Shown here one piece after another: positions 25,899 to 34,268 of a stretch of DNA of 64,000 nucleotides (position 1 is the first letter of the stretch; the number at the start of each line of letters is the position of its first letter). A program made the translations under genes and the position numbers. The notes under the pieces are model-generated. The model was not told the DNA's origin. It worked only from the letters and a program-made list of their open reading frames with translations, and made no database searches. Source of the stretch: an uncultured Blautia sp. (GTDB lineage: Bacteria; Bacillota; Clostridia; Lachnospirales; Lachnospiraceae); NCBI GenBank assembly GCA_934378195.1, contig CAKRPO010000003.1:1-64000 (forward strand). The letters are read 5' to 3'.

Positions 25899-26104
25899 GC
25901 AGGAAATTACGGTTATCATAGTTTTATTATAGATAAAATTATAAAAGGACGCAAGATTTTACCTGTATTTCGCATATTAATCAAGGTATTTTATATAAAA
26001 GACGGTATAATAAGATTATCAGATATGCAAAGGGCATGATGAAAGAGCGTAACAGACAGAATTGTAGGATATAACAAATCGAATCGTAAAAGGAGAACAG
26101 GATC

Positions 26105-27340
26105 ATGAATTTACCAGAAACAGCGAAACTTCAGGAAATCTATGGGGAAACAGAAAAGAGCACTGCACGTTTCAGCAAACTTGCAGATGATTTTGCAAAA
26201 AAATACCATCACGATCAGGCTGAATATTTTACATCAGCAGGAAGAACAGAGATCATCGGAAACCATACAGACCACAATGGTGGTAAAGTAATCGCAGGAA
26301 GTATCAACCTGGATACGATCGGAGCTGCTTATCCGAATGGTACACAGACCATTCGTATTACCAGCGAAGGATACAGAGATGAGATCGTAGTAGATCTTAC
26401 AAAACTCAGCAAAGCGAATTACAAAAAAGGTACACCGGCACTTGTTGCAGGTATGATGGAAGGTGCAGAGAAAAATGGTTTCAAGACAGCTGGTTTTGAT
26501 GCATATGTAAGCACAAATGTCATTGCTGCAGCAGGCGTAAGTTCTTCTGCTTCTTTTGAAATGCTGATCTGTACGATCATTGATTATTTCTTCAATGAAA
26601 GTACAATGACATACAATGATTATGCAAAAGTTGGACAGTATGCGGAGAATGTTTACTGGGATAAAGCATCCGGAATGATGGATCAGATGGCATGTGCAGT
26701 CGGCGGTCCGGTTCTCTTTGATTTTGCTGACAGCAATAACCTCAAATACAGCAAACTGGATTTTTCTTTCGGAAAATTCGGATACAAACTTGTTATCGTC
26801 AATACAGGAAAAGGTCATGCGGACCTGAGTCAGGAATACTCTGAAATTCCTGGTGAAATGAAAGATGTTGCCAAAGTACTTGGTGTGAACCTTCTTCATG
26901 AGACAAATGTAGATGCATTGCTTGAGCATTGCAATGAGATCGAGGATGACAGAGCTGTTCTCCGTGCACTTCATTTCTTTGGGGAAACTTCCCGTGTAGA
27001 GGAAGCAGCAGATGCAATCCATCACGATGATTATGACAAATTCCTTGAACTGATCGATGAGTCCGGCAAATCTTCATGGGAACTTCTTCAGAACTGCTAC
27101 ACGATGAAAGATTTCCACGAACAGAAGATCACAAGAACTCTTGCACTGACACAGCTCTTCCTTAAGAAGATCGGTGCAGGTGTATGCCGTGTTCACGGTG
27201 GTGGATTTGCAGGCGTTATCGCAACAATCATTCCGGAAAAAGAGCAGGATAACTATGTAGAATATATTTCTAAATTTGTTGGAAAAGAAAATGTATATCC
27301 AATGGATATCCGTGCAGTCGGAGCTGCACACATCGGATAA
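26105..27340 (+). CDS. galK: Galactokinase (GHMP kinase)
   Basis: Phosphorylates galactose at C1 in the Leloir pathway. 411 residues with the GHMP signature 'GVSSSASFE' near 139-147 and the C-terminal 'GAGVCRVHGGGFAG'. The substrate-site motif is 'GRTEIIGNHTDHNGG' (46-60), a variant of the classical GExTDYN form in which E is N and Y is H. This variant is common among clostridial GalK proteins, so I keep the name, but galactose specificity is not proven. galT and galE are not in the window. RBS AAAGGAGAA. Confidence 0.88.
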   Translation: MNLPETAKLQEIYGETEKSTARFSKLADDFAKKYHHDQAEYFTSAGRTEIIGNHTDHNGGKVIAGSINLDTIGAAYPNGTQTIRITSEGYRDEIVVDLTKLSKANYKKGTPALVAGMMEGAEKNGFKTAGFDAYVSTNVIAAAGVSSSASFEMLICTIIDYFFNESTMTYNDYAKVGQYAENVYWDKASGMMDQMACAVGGPVLFDFADSNNLKYSKLDFSFGKFGYKLVIVNTGKGHADLSQEYSEIPGEMKDVAKVLGVNLLHETNVDALLEHCNEIEDDRAVLRALHFFGETSRVEEAADAIHHDDYDKFLELIDESGKSSWELLQNCYTMKDFHEQKITRTLALTQLFLKKIGAGVCRVHGGGFAGVIATIIPEKEQDNYVEYISKFVGKENVYPMDIRAVGAAHIG

Positions 27341-27463
27341 TAGAAAAACGACAGAAGTTGTTTATCTTTTTCGGGATATAATCATACAAAGAAACAGATT
27401 TCATACATAAATCAGATATAGCAAAACATAAGGTATCATAAATACAGAGAACAGGAGAATCAC

Positions 27464-27991
27464 TTGAAGATTATTTCCTATATTTCTGTGTTTATGATAC
27501 CTTTTTTGATCTTATATGTAGTTGGATACGGGCTGCTTTCCAGAAGAGATATCTATAACGATTTTCTTGAGGGGACACAGGAAGGACTTAAGATCGTATG
27601 GAGACTGGTTCCAACGTTGATCGGACTTATGACAGCCGTAGGTGTCCTGCGTGCATCTGGTTTCCTCGATCTTCTGGGAGAACTGCTGGCGAAAGCATCC
27701 GGACTCCTGGGAATAGAACCAGAACTTTTTCCACTGGGTCTGATTCGTCTTTTTTCTTCCAGTGCAGCAAATGGACTGCTGTTGGATATTTTTAAACAGT
27801 ATGGCACAGATTCTCCGACAGGTCTGATGGCTGCGCTGATGCTAAGTGCAACAGAGAGCGTGTTTTACTGTATGAGCGTGTATTTTGGAGGGTATGGAAT
27901 ACAAAAGCCCCGCTATACATTAGCGGGGGCTTTGCTTGCGTCATTTGCCGGAATGGCAGCATCTGTGTGCATTGTAAGATTTCTGTTATGA
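27464..27991 (+). CDS. spmB: Spore maturation protein B
   Basis: 175-residue multi-pass membrane protein with SpmB features ('GLKIVWRLVPTLIGLMTAVG', 'SSSAANGLLLDIFKQYGTDSP', 'LSATESVFYCMSVYFGGYGI'). It acts with SpmA in spore core dehydration. It starts at TTG (27464) with CAGGAGAA upstream and follows galK by 123 bases. It ends three bases from the convergent plsC stop. A GC-rich hairpin at 27903-27933 lies within its last 30 codons; it is encoded by ordinary family residues and may serve as the plsC terminator on the other strand. Confidence 0.9.
   Translation: MKIISYISVFMIPFLILYVVGYGLLSRRDIYNDFLEGTQEGLKIVWRLVPTLIGLMTAVGVLRASGFLDLLGELLAKASGLLGIEPELFPLGLIRLFSSSAANGLLLDIFKQYGTDSPTGLMAALMLSATESVFYCMSVYFGGYGIQKPRYTLAGALLASFAGMAASVCIVRFLL
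27903..27933 (-). terminator. Terminator-like hairpin for plsC inside the spmB 3' end
   Basis: AAAGCCCCGCTA and TAGCGGGGGCTTT (one bulged G) form a stable stem. On the minus strand it is followed by TTTTGT about 60 bases after the plsC stop, as expected of a terminator, yet the bases are spmB codons. Confidence 0.5.
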
Positions 27992-27993
27992 AA

Positions 27994-28734
27994 CTATACC
28001 AGTGATTTGTTCTTCTCAAGCATTTCATGAATAACATTCTGTGTGTATGCGCCGAGGTGCTTCTGATCTTCTTTGGAGAGATCTTTTACATAGATCGGTT
28101 TGCCATATTCCAGAACAACATGTGTGGATTTGATCTTTGGCATATGTGCCTCAAAGATTTCCTGTGTGTTATTCATTGCCATCGGGATGATCGCACATCC
28201 GGATTTGGTGGCAATCTTGAAGCTTCCTTCATGGAACGGAAGAAGGTCCAGCTCGTCTGCATTTGTGTTTCGTGTACCTTCCGGGAAGATACAGATGGAG
28301 ATGCCGGATTTGACCTTCTCAATTGCTGTGAGGATGGTCTTCAGTCCCTGTTTGATATCTTTGCGGTCAAGGAACAGACAGTGCAGATAACGCATCCAGT
28401 TGGAAAGGAGTGGATAACGTTCCATTTCTTTCTTTGCAATGTAACCGGTACGAATCGGGCAGCGGCTGTAGGAAAGCACGATGTCAAAATAACTTCTGTG
28501 GTTGCCGATATAAAGGACCGGCGTGTCTTTCGGGACATTTTCTTCACCGATGATCGTGACCTTTGTTCCGGCTTCCCACAGGATGAATTTGAACACACCC
28601 TGGATGATACGAAGAGAACTGATCTCTTTGGTTCGCGGTGAAAATTTTCCGATGATCCATTCCACCAGAAGAATCGGAATGGATAAGATCAGAAATCCAA
28701 TGACCGTAATGGCAACGATGATTAAACGAATCAT
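27994..28734 (-). CDS. plsC: 1-acyl-sn-glycerol-3-phosphate acyltransferase (PlsC family)
   Basis: Second acylation step of phosphatidic acid synthesis at the inner membrane. 246 residues: an N-terminal transmembrane helix (about 4-28), the HX4D catalytic motif 'NHRSYFD' (H79, D84), and 'FPEGTRN' near 150 for glycerol-phosphate binding. Length is normal. It is convergent with spmB with a 2-base gap. Confidence 0.93.
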   Translation of the reverse strand: MIRLIIVAITVIGFLILSIPILLVEWIIGKFSPRTKEISSLRIIQGVFKFILWEAGTKVTIIGEENVPKDTPVLYIGNHRSYFDIVLSYSRCPIRTGYIAKKEMERYPLLSNWMRYLHCLFLDRKDIKQGLKTILTAIEKVKSGISICIFPEGTRNTNADELDLLPFHEGSFKIATKSGCAIIPMAMNNTQEIFEAHMPKIKSTHVVLEYGKPIYVKDLSKEDQKHLGAYTQNVIHEMLEKNKSLV

Positions 28735-28888
28735 AATGAATTCCTCTTTCTTTTAAATTAAAGATATCCCGTGAAGTGGGACTCTGGTACAAGTATAAGT
28801 GATTTTTGAAATACATGCAATAAATCTTTTGCTGTCTGCATAGAATAGATACTGAAGAAATGGAATGCCGGGAAATGAGAAGAAATTT

Positions 28889-29293
28889 ATGAAAAAAATA
28901 ATTTCTCTGCTGTGTCTGGCAGTGCTTTTTCTTACATTGGGCGGGTGTCGGATGATACGGATCGAAGAAGGTGACAAAACTCCTCTTACGTATACGGTAT
29001 TGGATGATTCGCAGATTCCAGAGGAATTGAAAGAGCTGATAGAAGAAAAGAAAGAATCGGAGTTTCAGATCGCATATCAGAGATGGAACGAGCTGTTTCT
29101 GGCAAAAGGGTACGGAAGACAGATGAGCGGCGGATACAGCATTCAGGCAGAGAGTCTTCAGGCTTCTTCGAATGCCATTTTTTTTGAGACAAAACTGATC
29201 GGTCCGACTGAAAAAGTTCAGGGCGGGGAACCATCATATCCGTATATTGTGATTGAGACAGAATACCGGGATTGCCCGGTGCAGTTTCAGTAA
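28889..29293 (+). CDS. PrcB-like lipoprotein
   Basis: 134 residues beginning with a lipoprotein signal peptide whose lipobox Cys is C20 ('FLTLGGC'). The C-terminal half ('GYGRQMSGGYSIQAESL', 'PSYPYIVIETEYRDCPV') resembles the PrcB C-terminal domain family, first described beside the Treponema dentilisin protease. Start set at 28889; an ATG 24 bases upstream would put charged residues before the signal. The downstream SPOCS-LysM gene starts 18 bases after its stop, so they are probably co-transcribed. Function unknown. Confidence 0.7.
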   Translation: MKKIISLLCLAVLFLTLGGCRMIRIEEGDKTPLTYTVLDDSQIPEELKELIEEKKESEFQIAYQRWNELFLAKGYGRQMSGGYSIQAESLQASSNAIFFETKLIGPTEKVQGGEPSYPYIVIETEYRDCPVQFQ

Positions 29294-29310
29294 GATGGGA
29301 GGACAGCATC

Positions 29311-30867
29311 GTGGAATTAAAAAAAGAAGATATTCAGATATTACGTACAAAAAGCAGGGCTTCCAGCCAGGTAACGTTTGATGTGGATTATAATGTGCCG
29401 GATGTGAAACCGGATATTGGGCGCATGATTCAGAATAAAGGGGAAATGACAGTAGAAGAAGTGCGGCTGAATGACGGTCATGCATTTCTGAAAGGAAAAC
29501 TCAAGGTCGATCTTCTTTATGTTGGAGAAGAAGATGGCAGAGTATACAGTCTTTCTGCAAATCTTCCTATGGAAGAAACTCTGAATCTGGACGGAATCGT
29601 AAATGGAGATAAAATGTGTCTGAAATGGGAGATTGAGGATCTGAGTATTCATATCATCCATTCCAGAAAAATGAATATTAAGGCAGTTGTTACTTTTCTT
29701 GCGTCTGTGGATGAACTGGCAGGAATACGTCTTCCGGTGGCTTTGGATGATGAGACTGTATCTGTGCAGAAAAAGCCAATGCGTCTTTTGAGTCTGGCAA
29801 TACATAAAAAAGACACACTGCGTCTGAAAGAAGAAATCACACTGGTATCAAATAAACCTAATATTGCAGAACTTCTCTGGTATACGATCGAAGTCCGCGG
29901 GCTGGATCTACGGCCGGAGGAAAATCTGGTAAAAGCAAAGGGGGAACTTTTTGTATTTGCTCTTTATACAGGAGATGATGAAGGTGGAACACTTCAATGG
30001 GTGGAACACTCCATACCATTTAACGGAGAAGTGGAATGCAGTGGATGTACTGCGGAAATGATTCCGAATCTGGAAGCTGGTGTGATCAATCAGACACTGG
30101 AAGTGAAGCCGGATGCAGATGGGGAGGAGCGGCAGCTGCAGGCGGATGTTGTACTGGAACTGGATATGAAACTGTATCAGGAAGAAGAGTATGATGTGAT
30201 CATGGATGTGTATACACCGTTTCGTCAGTGTATGCCAAAGGGACACCGGGAAATGCTGGAAAGCCTTCTGGTCCGTAACTTTTCCAGATGCAGACTTTCA
30301 GACCGGATAGAGGTCAAAGAAACGCAGGGCAAGATTCTACAGATCTGTCACAGCCAGGGTAGAGTCAAGGTGGATAAAACAAAGATCGTCAAGGATGGCG
30401 TTCAGGTAGAGGGAATTGTACGGCTCAAGGTTCTGTATATTGTTGGAAATGACGAGATGCCTTTTTATTCTATGGAGGCGATGCTGCCGTTCAGCCATGT
30501 GGTGGAAGCGAGAGATATTACAGAGAGCAGTGTATATTTCCTGCATACAGATCTGGAACAGCTGTCAACGACTATGGTGGACAGCAATGAGATTGAAATC
30601 CGTGCGACTATAGGTCTGAATGTTCTGGTAATCCAGTGCAGTGAGGAGCTGGTTCTGGATAAAGTTGAGGAACTTCCACTTGATCAGGAGAAAATCCGGA
30701 ATATGCCGGGGATTACAGTGTATATTATGAAGCCGGGTGATACTCTGTGGAATATCGCAAAAAAATTCTATACGACAGTCGATGAGATCAGGCAGATGAA
30801 TGGTCTGGAAGAAGAGGAACTGGCTGTCGGAACACCACTTGTTCTGGTGAAAAAAGTCGAAGAATGA
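29311..30867 (+). CDS. SPOCS (DUF3794)-LysM protein, spore-envelope associated
   Basis: 518 residues from GTG at 29311 (GGGAGGA upstream; a longer frame would overlap the lipoprotein gene). Two or three SPOCS/DUF3794 units (about residues 30-140, 170-280 and 320-430; 'DVDYNVPDVKPDIGRM' is the first hallmark) are followed by a C-terminal LysM peptidoglycan-binding domain (about 468-515, 'YIMKPGDTLWNIAKKFYTT'). SPOCS proteins are known from clostridial spore coats. No signal peptide is present, as expected for a protein made in the mother cell. Likely sporulation-regulated, but I did not find a sigma-E or sigma-K promoter. Confidence 0.85.
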   Translation: MELKKEDIQILRTKSRASSQVTFDVDYNVPDVKPDIGRMIQNKGEMTVEEVRLNDGHAFLKGKLKVDLLYVGEEDGRVYSLSANLPMEETLNLDGIVNGDKMCLKWEIEDLSIHIIHSRKMNIKAVVTFLASVDELAGIRLPVALDDETVSVQKKPMRLLSLAIHKKDTLRLKEEITLVSNKPNIAELLWYTIEVRGLDLRPEENLVKAKGELFVFALYTGDDEGGTLQWVEHSIPFNGEVECSGCTAEMIPNLEAGVINQTLEVKPDADGEERQLQADVVLELDMKLYQEEEYDVIMDVYTPFRQCMPKGHREMLESLLVRNFSRCRLSDRIEVKETQGKILQICHSQGRVKVDKTKIVKDGVQVEGIVRLKVLYIVGNDEMPFYSMEAMLPFSHVVEARDITESSVYFLHTDLEQLSTTMVDSNEIEIRATIGLNVLVIQCSEELVLDKVEELPLDQEKIRNMPGITVYIMKPGDTLWNIAKKFYTTVDEIRQMNGLEEEELAVGTPLVLVKKVEE

Positions 30868-30869
30868 TA

Positions 30870-30898
30870 TTGAATTTCATTTAAAAATCAGCTAAAAT
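30870..30898 (+). promoter_or_regulatory. Candidate promoter of ispE
   Basis: TTGAAT (30870-30875), 17 bases, TAAAAT (30893-30898), about 90 bases before the ispE start and directly after the SPOCS gene stop. Confidence 0.45.
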
Positions 30899-30987
30899 AG
30901 ACACAGATCATGTTTGTATACAAAGTACAAAGGAATGAAAAATACACAGAATTGTGAGTATAAATACAAAGGATGGAAGGTGAATCT

Positions 30988-31848
30988 ATGCGTTTACGTG
31001 CAATGGCCAAGATCAATCTGGGACTGGATGTCCTTCGCAAAAGAGAGGATGGATACCATGAAGTCCGAATGATCATGCAGACGATCCAGATGTATGATCT
31101 TCTGGATATCCGCAAGAAAACAGAACCGGGGATCGCGCTGTCTACCAATCTTCCATATGTTCCGTCAGATGAAAGAAATCTGGTGTATAAGGCAGCAAAG
31201 CTCCTCATGGATGAATTTGAGATCAAAGAAGGTCTCTCCATGAAGCTGACCAAGTTTATTCCGGTGGCAGCAGGCATGGCAGGTGGCAGCTCCGATGCGG
31301 CAGCGGCTTTTGTTGGTGTGAATCGTCTGTTTCGTCTGGGGTTAAGTGAAGAAGAGCTGATGAAACGTGCCGTACAGATTGGAGCAGATGTTCCATATTG
31401 TGTGATGAGAGGAACTGCACTTGCAGAAGGAATCGGCGAGAAGCTGATACGGCTTCCAGGTTTGCCGAAGTGTTATGTGCTGGTTGGTAAGCCGGCGATC
31501 AATGTTTCTACGAAACTGGCTTATGAGAATCTGCATCTGGACCAGATTCAGTCACATCCGGACATTGATGGGATGATTCAGGATATTGAAGATCAGGATC
31601 TTCTCAGTCTGACATCAAAGATGCAGAATGTCTTTGAACCGGGAATCATCGGACAGTATCCGGTAATCCAGGAAATCAAGGATGTTATGGAGGCAAATGG
31701 AGCGCTCAAGGCAATGATGAGTGGAAGTGGTCCGACTGTCTTTGGAATCTTTGATGACAGAAGCAAGCTTCGAAAAGCTACGGAAGCACTTCGTGACAGT
31801 CATCTTGCCAAGACTGTATTTGCCACACAGATATACAATAAAAAATAA
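30988..31848 (+). CDS. ispE: 4-diphosphocytidyl-2-C-methyl-D-erythritol kinase
   Basis: Fourth step of the MEP isoprenoid pathway, using ATP in the cytosol. 286 residues, GHMP kinase with 'AKINLGLDV' at the N-terminus (catalytic Lys) and the ATP loop 'PVAAGMAGGSSDAAA' near 92-106; C-terminal 'MSGSGPTVFGIF'. Start placed at 30988 with GGAAGGTG upstream; an ATG five codons earlier has no room for a ribosome site. A GntR regulator follows after 18 bases, probably in the same transcript. Confidence 0.95.
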   Translation: MRLRAMAKINLGLDVLRKREDGYHEVRMIMQTIQMYDLLDIRKKTEPGIALSTNLPYVPSDERNLVYKAAKLLMDEFEIKEGLSMKLTKFIPVAAGMAGGSSDAAAAFVGVNRLFRLGLSEEELMKRAVQIGADVPYCVMRGTALAEGIGEKLIRLPGLPKCYVLVGKPAINVSTKLAYENLHLDQIQSHPDIDGMIQDIEDQDLLSLTSKMQNVFEPGIIGQYPVIQEIKDVMEANGALKAMMSGSGPTVFGIFDDRSKLRKATEALRDSHLAKTVFATQIYNKK

Positions 31849-31866
31849 CAGAAGGGGGAAGTACTT

Positions 31867-32562
31867 ATGATGAATGATTTTTCTGTAGACATGAATGAAT
31901 ATCTGCCATTACGTGATGTCGTTTTTAATACACTTCGTAAAGCAATTTTAAAAGGCGAGCTGAAACCTGGTGAGCGACTTATGGAAATCGCACTTGCAGA
32001 GCGTCTTGGTGTCAGCAGGACTCCGGTCAGGGAAGCCATGCGTAAGCTGGAACTGGAAGGCCTGGTCGTGATGATTCCCCGCAGAGGCGCACAGGTTGCC
32101 AATATTACGGAGAAAGATCTGAATGACGTACTCGAAGTCCGTATGGCGCTGGAAAATCTTTCTATTGAGAATGCCTGTGCACGTATGACGGATGAGCAGC
32201 TGGATGAGCTGTGGAAAGCGGCCAAGAATTTTGAAGCGACAATGGCAGAGGGGAATCTTGTTAAGCTTGCCGAGGCAGACGTCGCATTTCATGAAGTGAT
32301 CTACAAGTCTTCTGATAACAGACGACTGAATCAGGTCCTGAATAATCTTCGTGAGCAGATTTACCGTTATCGTGTAGAGTATCTGAAGGATGAGGAGACC
32401 AGAAATCTTCTTGTCAAAGAACATGAGGAGATTTATGAGGCAATCCGTAACCGCGATGTGAAGCAGGCACAGGAGATTTCCTATCAGCATATTGAGAATC
32501 AGCGTGAGGCGATCATTCGTTCTATTCGTGAGGAGACACAGAGTCGTCAGATTCGCAAATGA
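31867..32562 (+). CDS. GntR/FadR-family (FCD) transcriptional regulator
   Basis: 231 residues: an N-terminal winged helix (about 12-75, 'GERLMEIALAERLGVSRTPV') and an FCD ligand-binding domain with His/Asp metal-site residues ('DVAFHEVIY', 'EHEEIYEAI', 'HIENQ'). AGAAGGGGG precedes the ATG. It follows ispE closely and is followed by a terminator. FCD regulators usually sense small carboxylates; the target is unknown. Confidence 0.88.
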   Translation: MMNDFSVDMNEYLPLRDVVFNTLRKAILKGELKPGERLMEIALAERLGVSRTPVREAMRKLELEGLVVMIPRRGAQVANITEKDLNDVLEVRMALENLSIENACARMTDEQLDELWKAAKNFEATMAEGNLVKLAEADVAFHEVIYKSSDNRRLNQVLNNLREQIYRYRVEYLKDEETRNLLVKEHEEIYEAIRNRDVKQAQEISYQHIENQREAIIRSIREETQSRQIRK

Positions 32563-32619
32563 TGGAATATCAGATGTGAGGCCGGTACACACATAAAATT
32601 CTATAATCTGGTTATTCTA

Positions 32620-32654
32620 AAAGAGATGCATAAAGTACATGTGTCTCTTTTTTT
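32620..32654 (+). terminator. Terminator of the ispE-gntR operon
   Basis: AGAGATGCAT...ATGTGTCTCT stem followed by seven T residues. The T-tract runs into repeat copy 2. Confidence 0.7.
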
Positions 32655-32711
32655 ATGTAATAGGAAATTACTGCGTAATGTTCCTATTACATAAAAACGC
32701 TCCGCGAGGAT
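32652..32711 (+). repeat. Post-terminator palindromic repeat, copy 2
   Basis: Outer arms TATGTAATAGGAA (32654-32666) and TTCCTATTACATA (32681-32693) enclose ATTAC-TGC-GTAAT, giving one long hairpin, then AAAACGCTCCGCGAGGATG. Compared with copies 1 and 3, differences in the arms occur in pairs that keep the stem. It lies between the terminator and the gerA operon. Confidence 0.85.
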
Positions 32712-32738
32712 GTTACAGGAATATTTCAGGAGGAGATA

Positions 32739-34268
32739 ATGAAGGAAACAGTAGAAAAACCAGTAAAAGAAGCTGTGCAGGCAGAAATATCATCCAATCT
32801 GCGTGTCAATGAAAAATATATCCGTAAGCGGTGTGAGAAATGTGCGGATATTCTGATTCGTCCGATGCGTTTAGGCGATGAATGCAAAGTGGACTGCCTG
32901 ATGGTCTATATCGAAGTTGCTGTGTCAAACATGATGCTGGATGATTCGGCAATCGGGAAAATGATTAATCATTTCTGGGAAGTGCCGCCGGAGAAGATAC
33001 AGGAATTTCTGAAAAACAACAGTCTTGGCATTGCAGATGTGCAGAAGTTGAAATCCATGGAAGAAGTATTTGACGCTGTCCTTTCTGGAAATGCTGTATT
33101 CTTTATAGATGGTTATGATAGAGCCATGAAAATTTCCAGCAAGGGGTATCCGAATATTGGAGTTTCACAGGCAGAATCAGAAAAAGTCCTCCGTGGATCC
33201 AGAGAAGGTTTTTCGGATTCGGTAAAAACAAATTCGGCACTTGTACGTAAGAGACTTCGGGATACAAGGATGAAAGTAGAAGAATACCAGAGTGGAGTAC
33301 GTTCGAATACGGTGATTCAGATATTATATATGGACGATCTGGTACATGAGGAATTTCTGGAGCAGGTAAAGAATCGGCTGGAAGAATACAAAATAGACGG
33401 GATACTTGACTGCGGGATGCTGGAGCAGCTGACGGAGGAACCGTGGTATTCTCCTTTTCCGCAGTATCAGGTAACAGAAAGACCAGACCGGGCTGCACTG
33501 GAGATATTGAATGGAAAAGTCATCCTTCTTTGTGACAACTCTCCATCGGCACTGATTCTGCCGGGAGCTTTCAGTGGGTTTATGGAAAGCAGTGAAGACT
33601 GGTATCATCATTTTGAGATGGCAACCTTTCTTCGGATACTACGCTATCTGGCACTTCTGACAGCAACTCTGCTTCCGGGGTTATATCTCGCCGTGATTCG
33701 ATTTCATACGCAGATCCTGCCGACAAATCTGTTGCTGTCTTTTGCAGATGCAAGGGAAGGAGTGCCCTTTTCAAGTGTAGCAGAGCTGATCTTGCTGGAA
33801 CTGGCTTTTGAACTGATAAGGGAAGCCGGTGTCCGTGTGCCGGGAGCTCTTGGAAATGCGATTGGGATTGTTGGAGGTCTGATCATTGGAGATGCAGCAG
33901 TCAGCGCTAATCTGGTGAGTCCGATCGTCGTTATGATCGTGGCATTGACAGCATTAGGTTCAATGGTCATTCCAGATGAGGAATTCGCGTCTGCTTTTCG
34001 TTTGCTGAAATATGGCTTTCTGCTATTGGGAGGTTATCTTGGGATTTATGGAATCGTACTTGGGATTTATCTTACGATCGCACATCTGTCCGGTCTTCTG
34101 AGTTTTGGAGTACCATATCTGAATCCATTTGCAGGAAGACGACAGCCGATTGGGCAGGTGGGCAATGGAATCCTGCGGATCCCGTTCAAAACAAGAAGAT
34201 ATCGACCAATCTATGCGAGGCAGGAGCAGAGCGTACGTCTGAGAAAAAGAAAGGAGTCTGAATTATGA
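32739..34268 (+). CDS. Spore germination receptor subunit A (GerAA/GerKA family)
   Basis: A subunit of a nutrient germinant receptor in the spore inner membrane. 509 residues: a soluble N-terminal domain (about 1-285) followed by five or six transmembrane helices. Family landmarks include 'LPGLYLAVIRFHTQILPTNLLLS' (first part) and 'GNAIGIVGGLIIGDAAVSANLVSP'. GGAGGAGATA precedes the ATG. The stop overlaps the next start as ATGA, so the B-C fusion is translationally coupled. This supports a spore-forming species. Confidence 0.93.
   Translation: MKETVEKPVKEAVQAEISSNLRVNEKYIRKRCEKCADILIRPMRLGDECKVDCLMVYIEVAVSNMMLDDSAIGKMINHFWEVPPEKIQEFLKNNSLGIADVQKLKSMEEVFDAVLSGNAVFFIDGYDRAMKISSKGYPNIGVSQAESEKVLRGSREGFSDSVKTNSALVRKRLRDTRMKVEEYQSGVRSNTVIQILYMDDLVHEEFLEQVKNRLEEYKIDGILDCGMLEQLTEEPWYSPFPQYQVTERPDRAALEILNGKVILLCDNSPSALILPGAFSGFMESSEDWYHHFEMATFLRILRYLALLTATLLPGLYLAVIRFHTQILPTNLLLSFADAREGVPFSSVAELILLELAFELIREAGVRVPGALGNAIGIVGGLIIGDAAVSANLVSPIVVMIVALTALGSMVIPDEEFASAFRLLKYGFLLLGGYLGIYGIVLGIYLTIAHLSGLLSFGVPYLNPFAGRRQPIGQVGNGILRIPFKTRRYRPIYARQEQSVRLRKRKESEL

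Noticed and set aside
27903..27933. Attenuator of spmB
   Set aside because: It is near the gene's end, inside codons that match the family, with no T-tract on the plus strand; better explained as the plsC terminator.
29272..29310. Upstream start for the SPOCS-LysM gene
   Set aside because: It overlaps the lipoprotein gene, while GTG at 29311 has GGGAGGA at the right distance.
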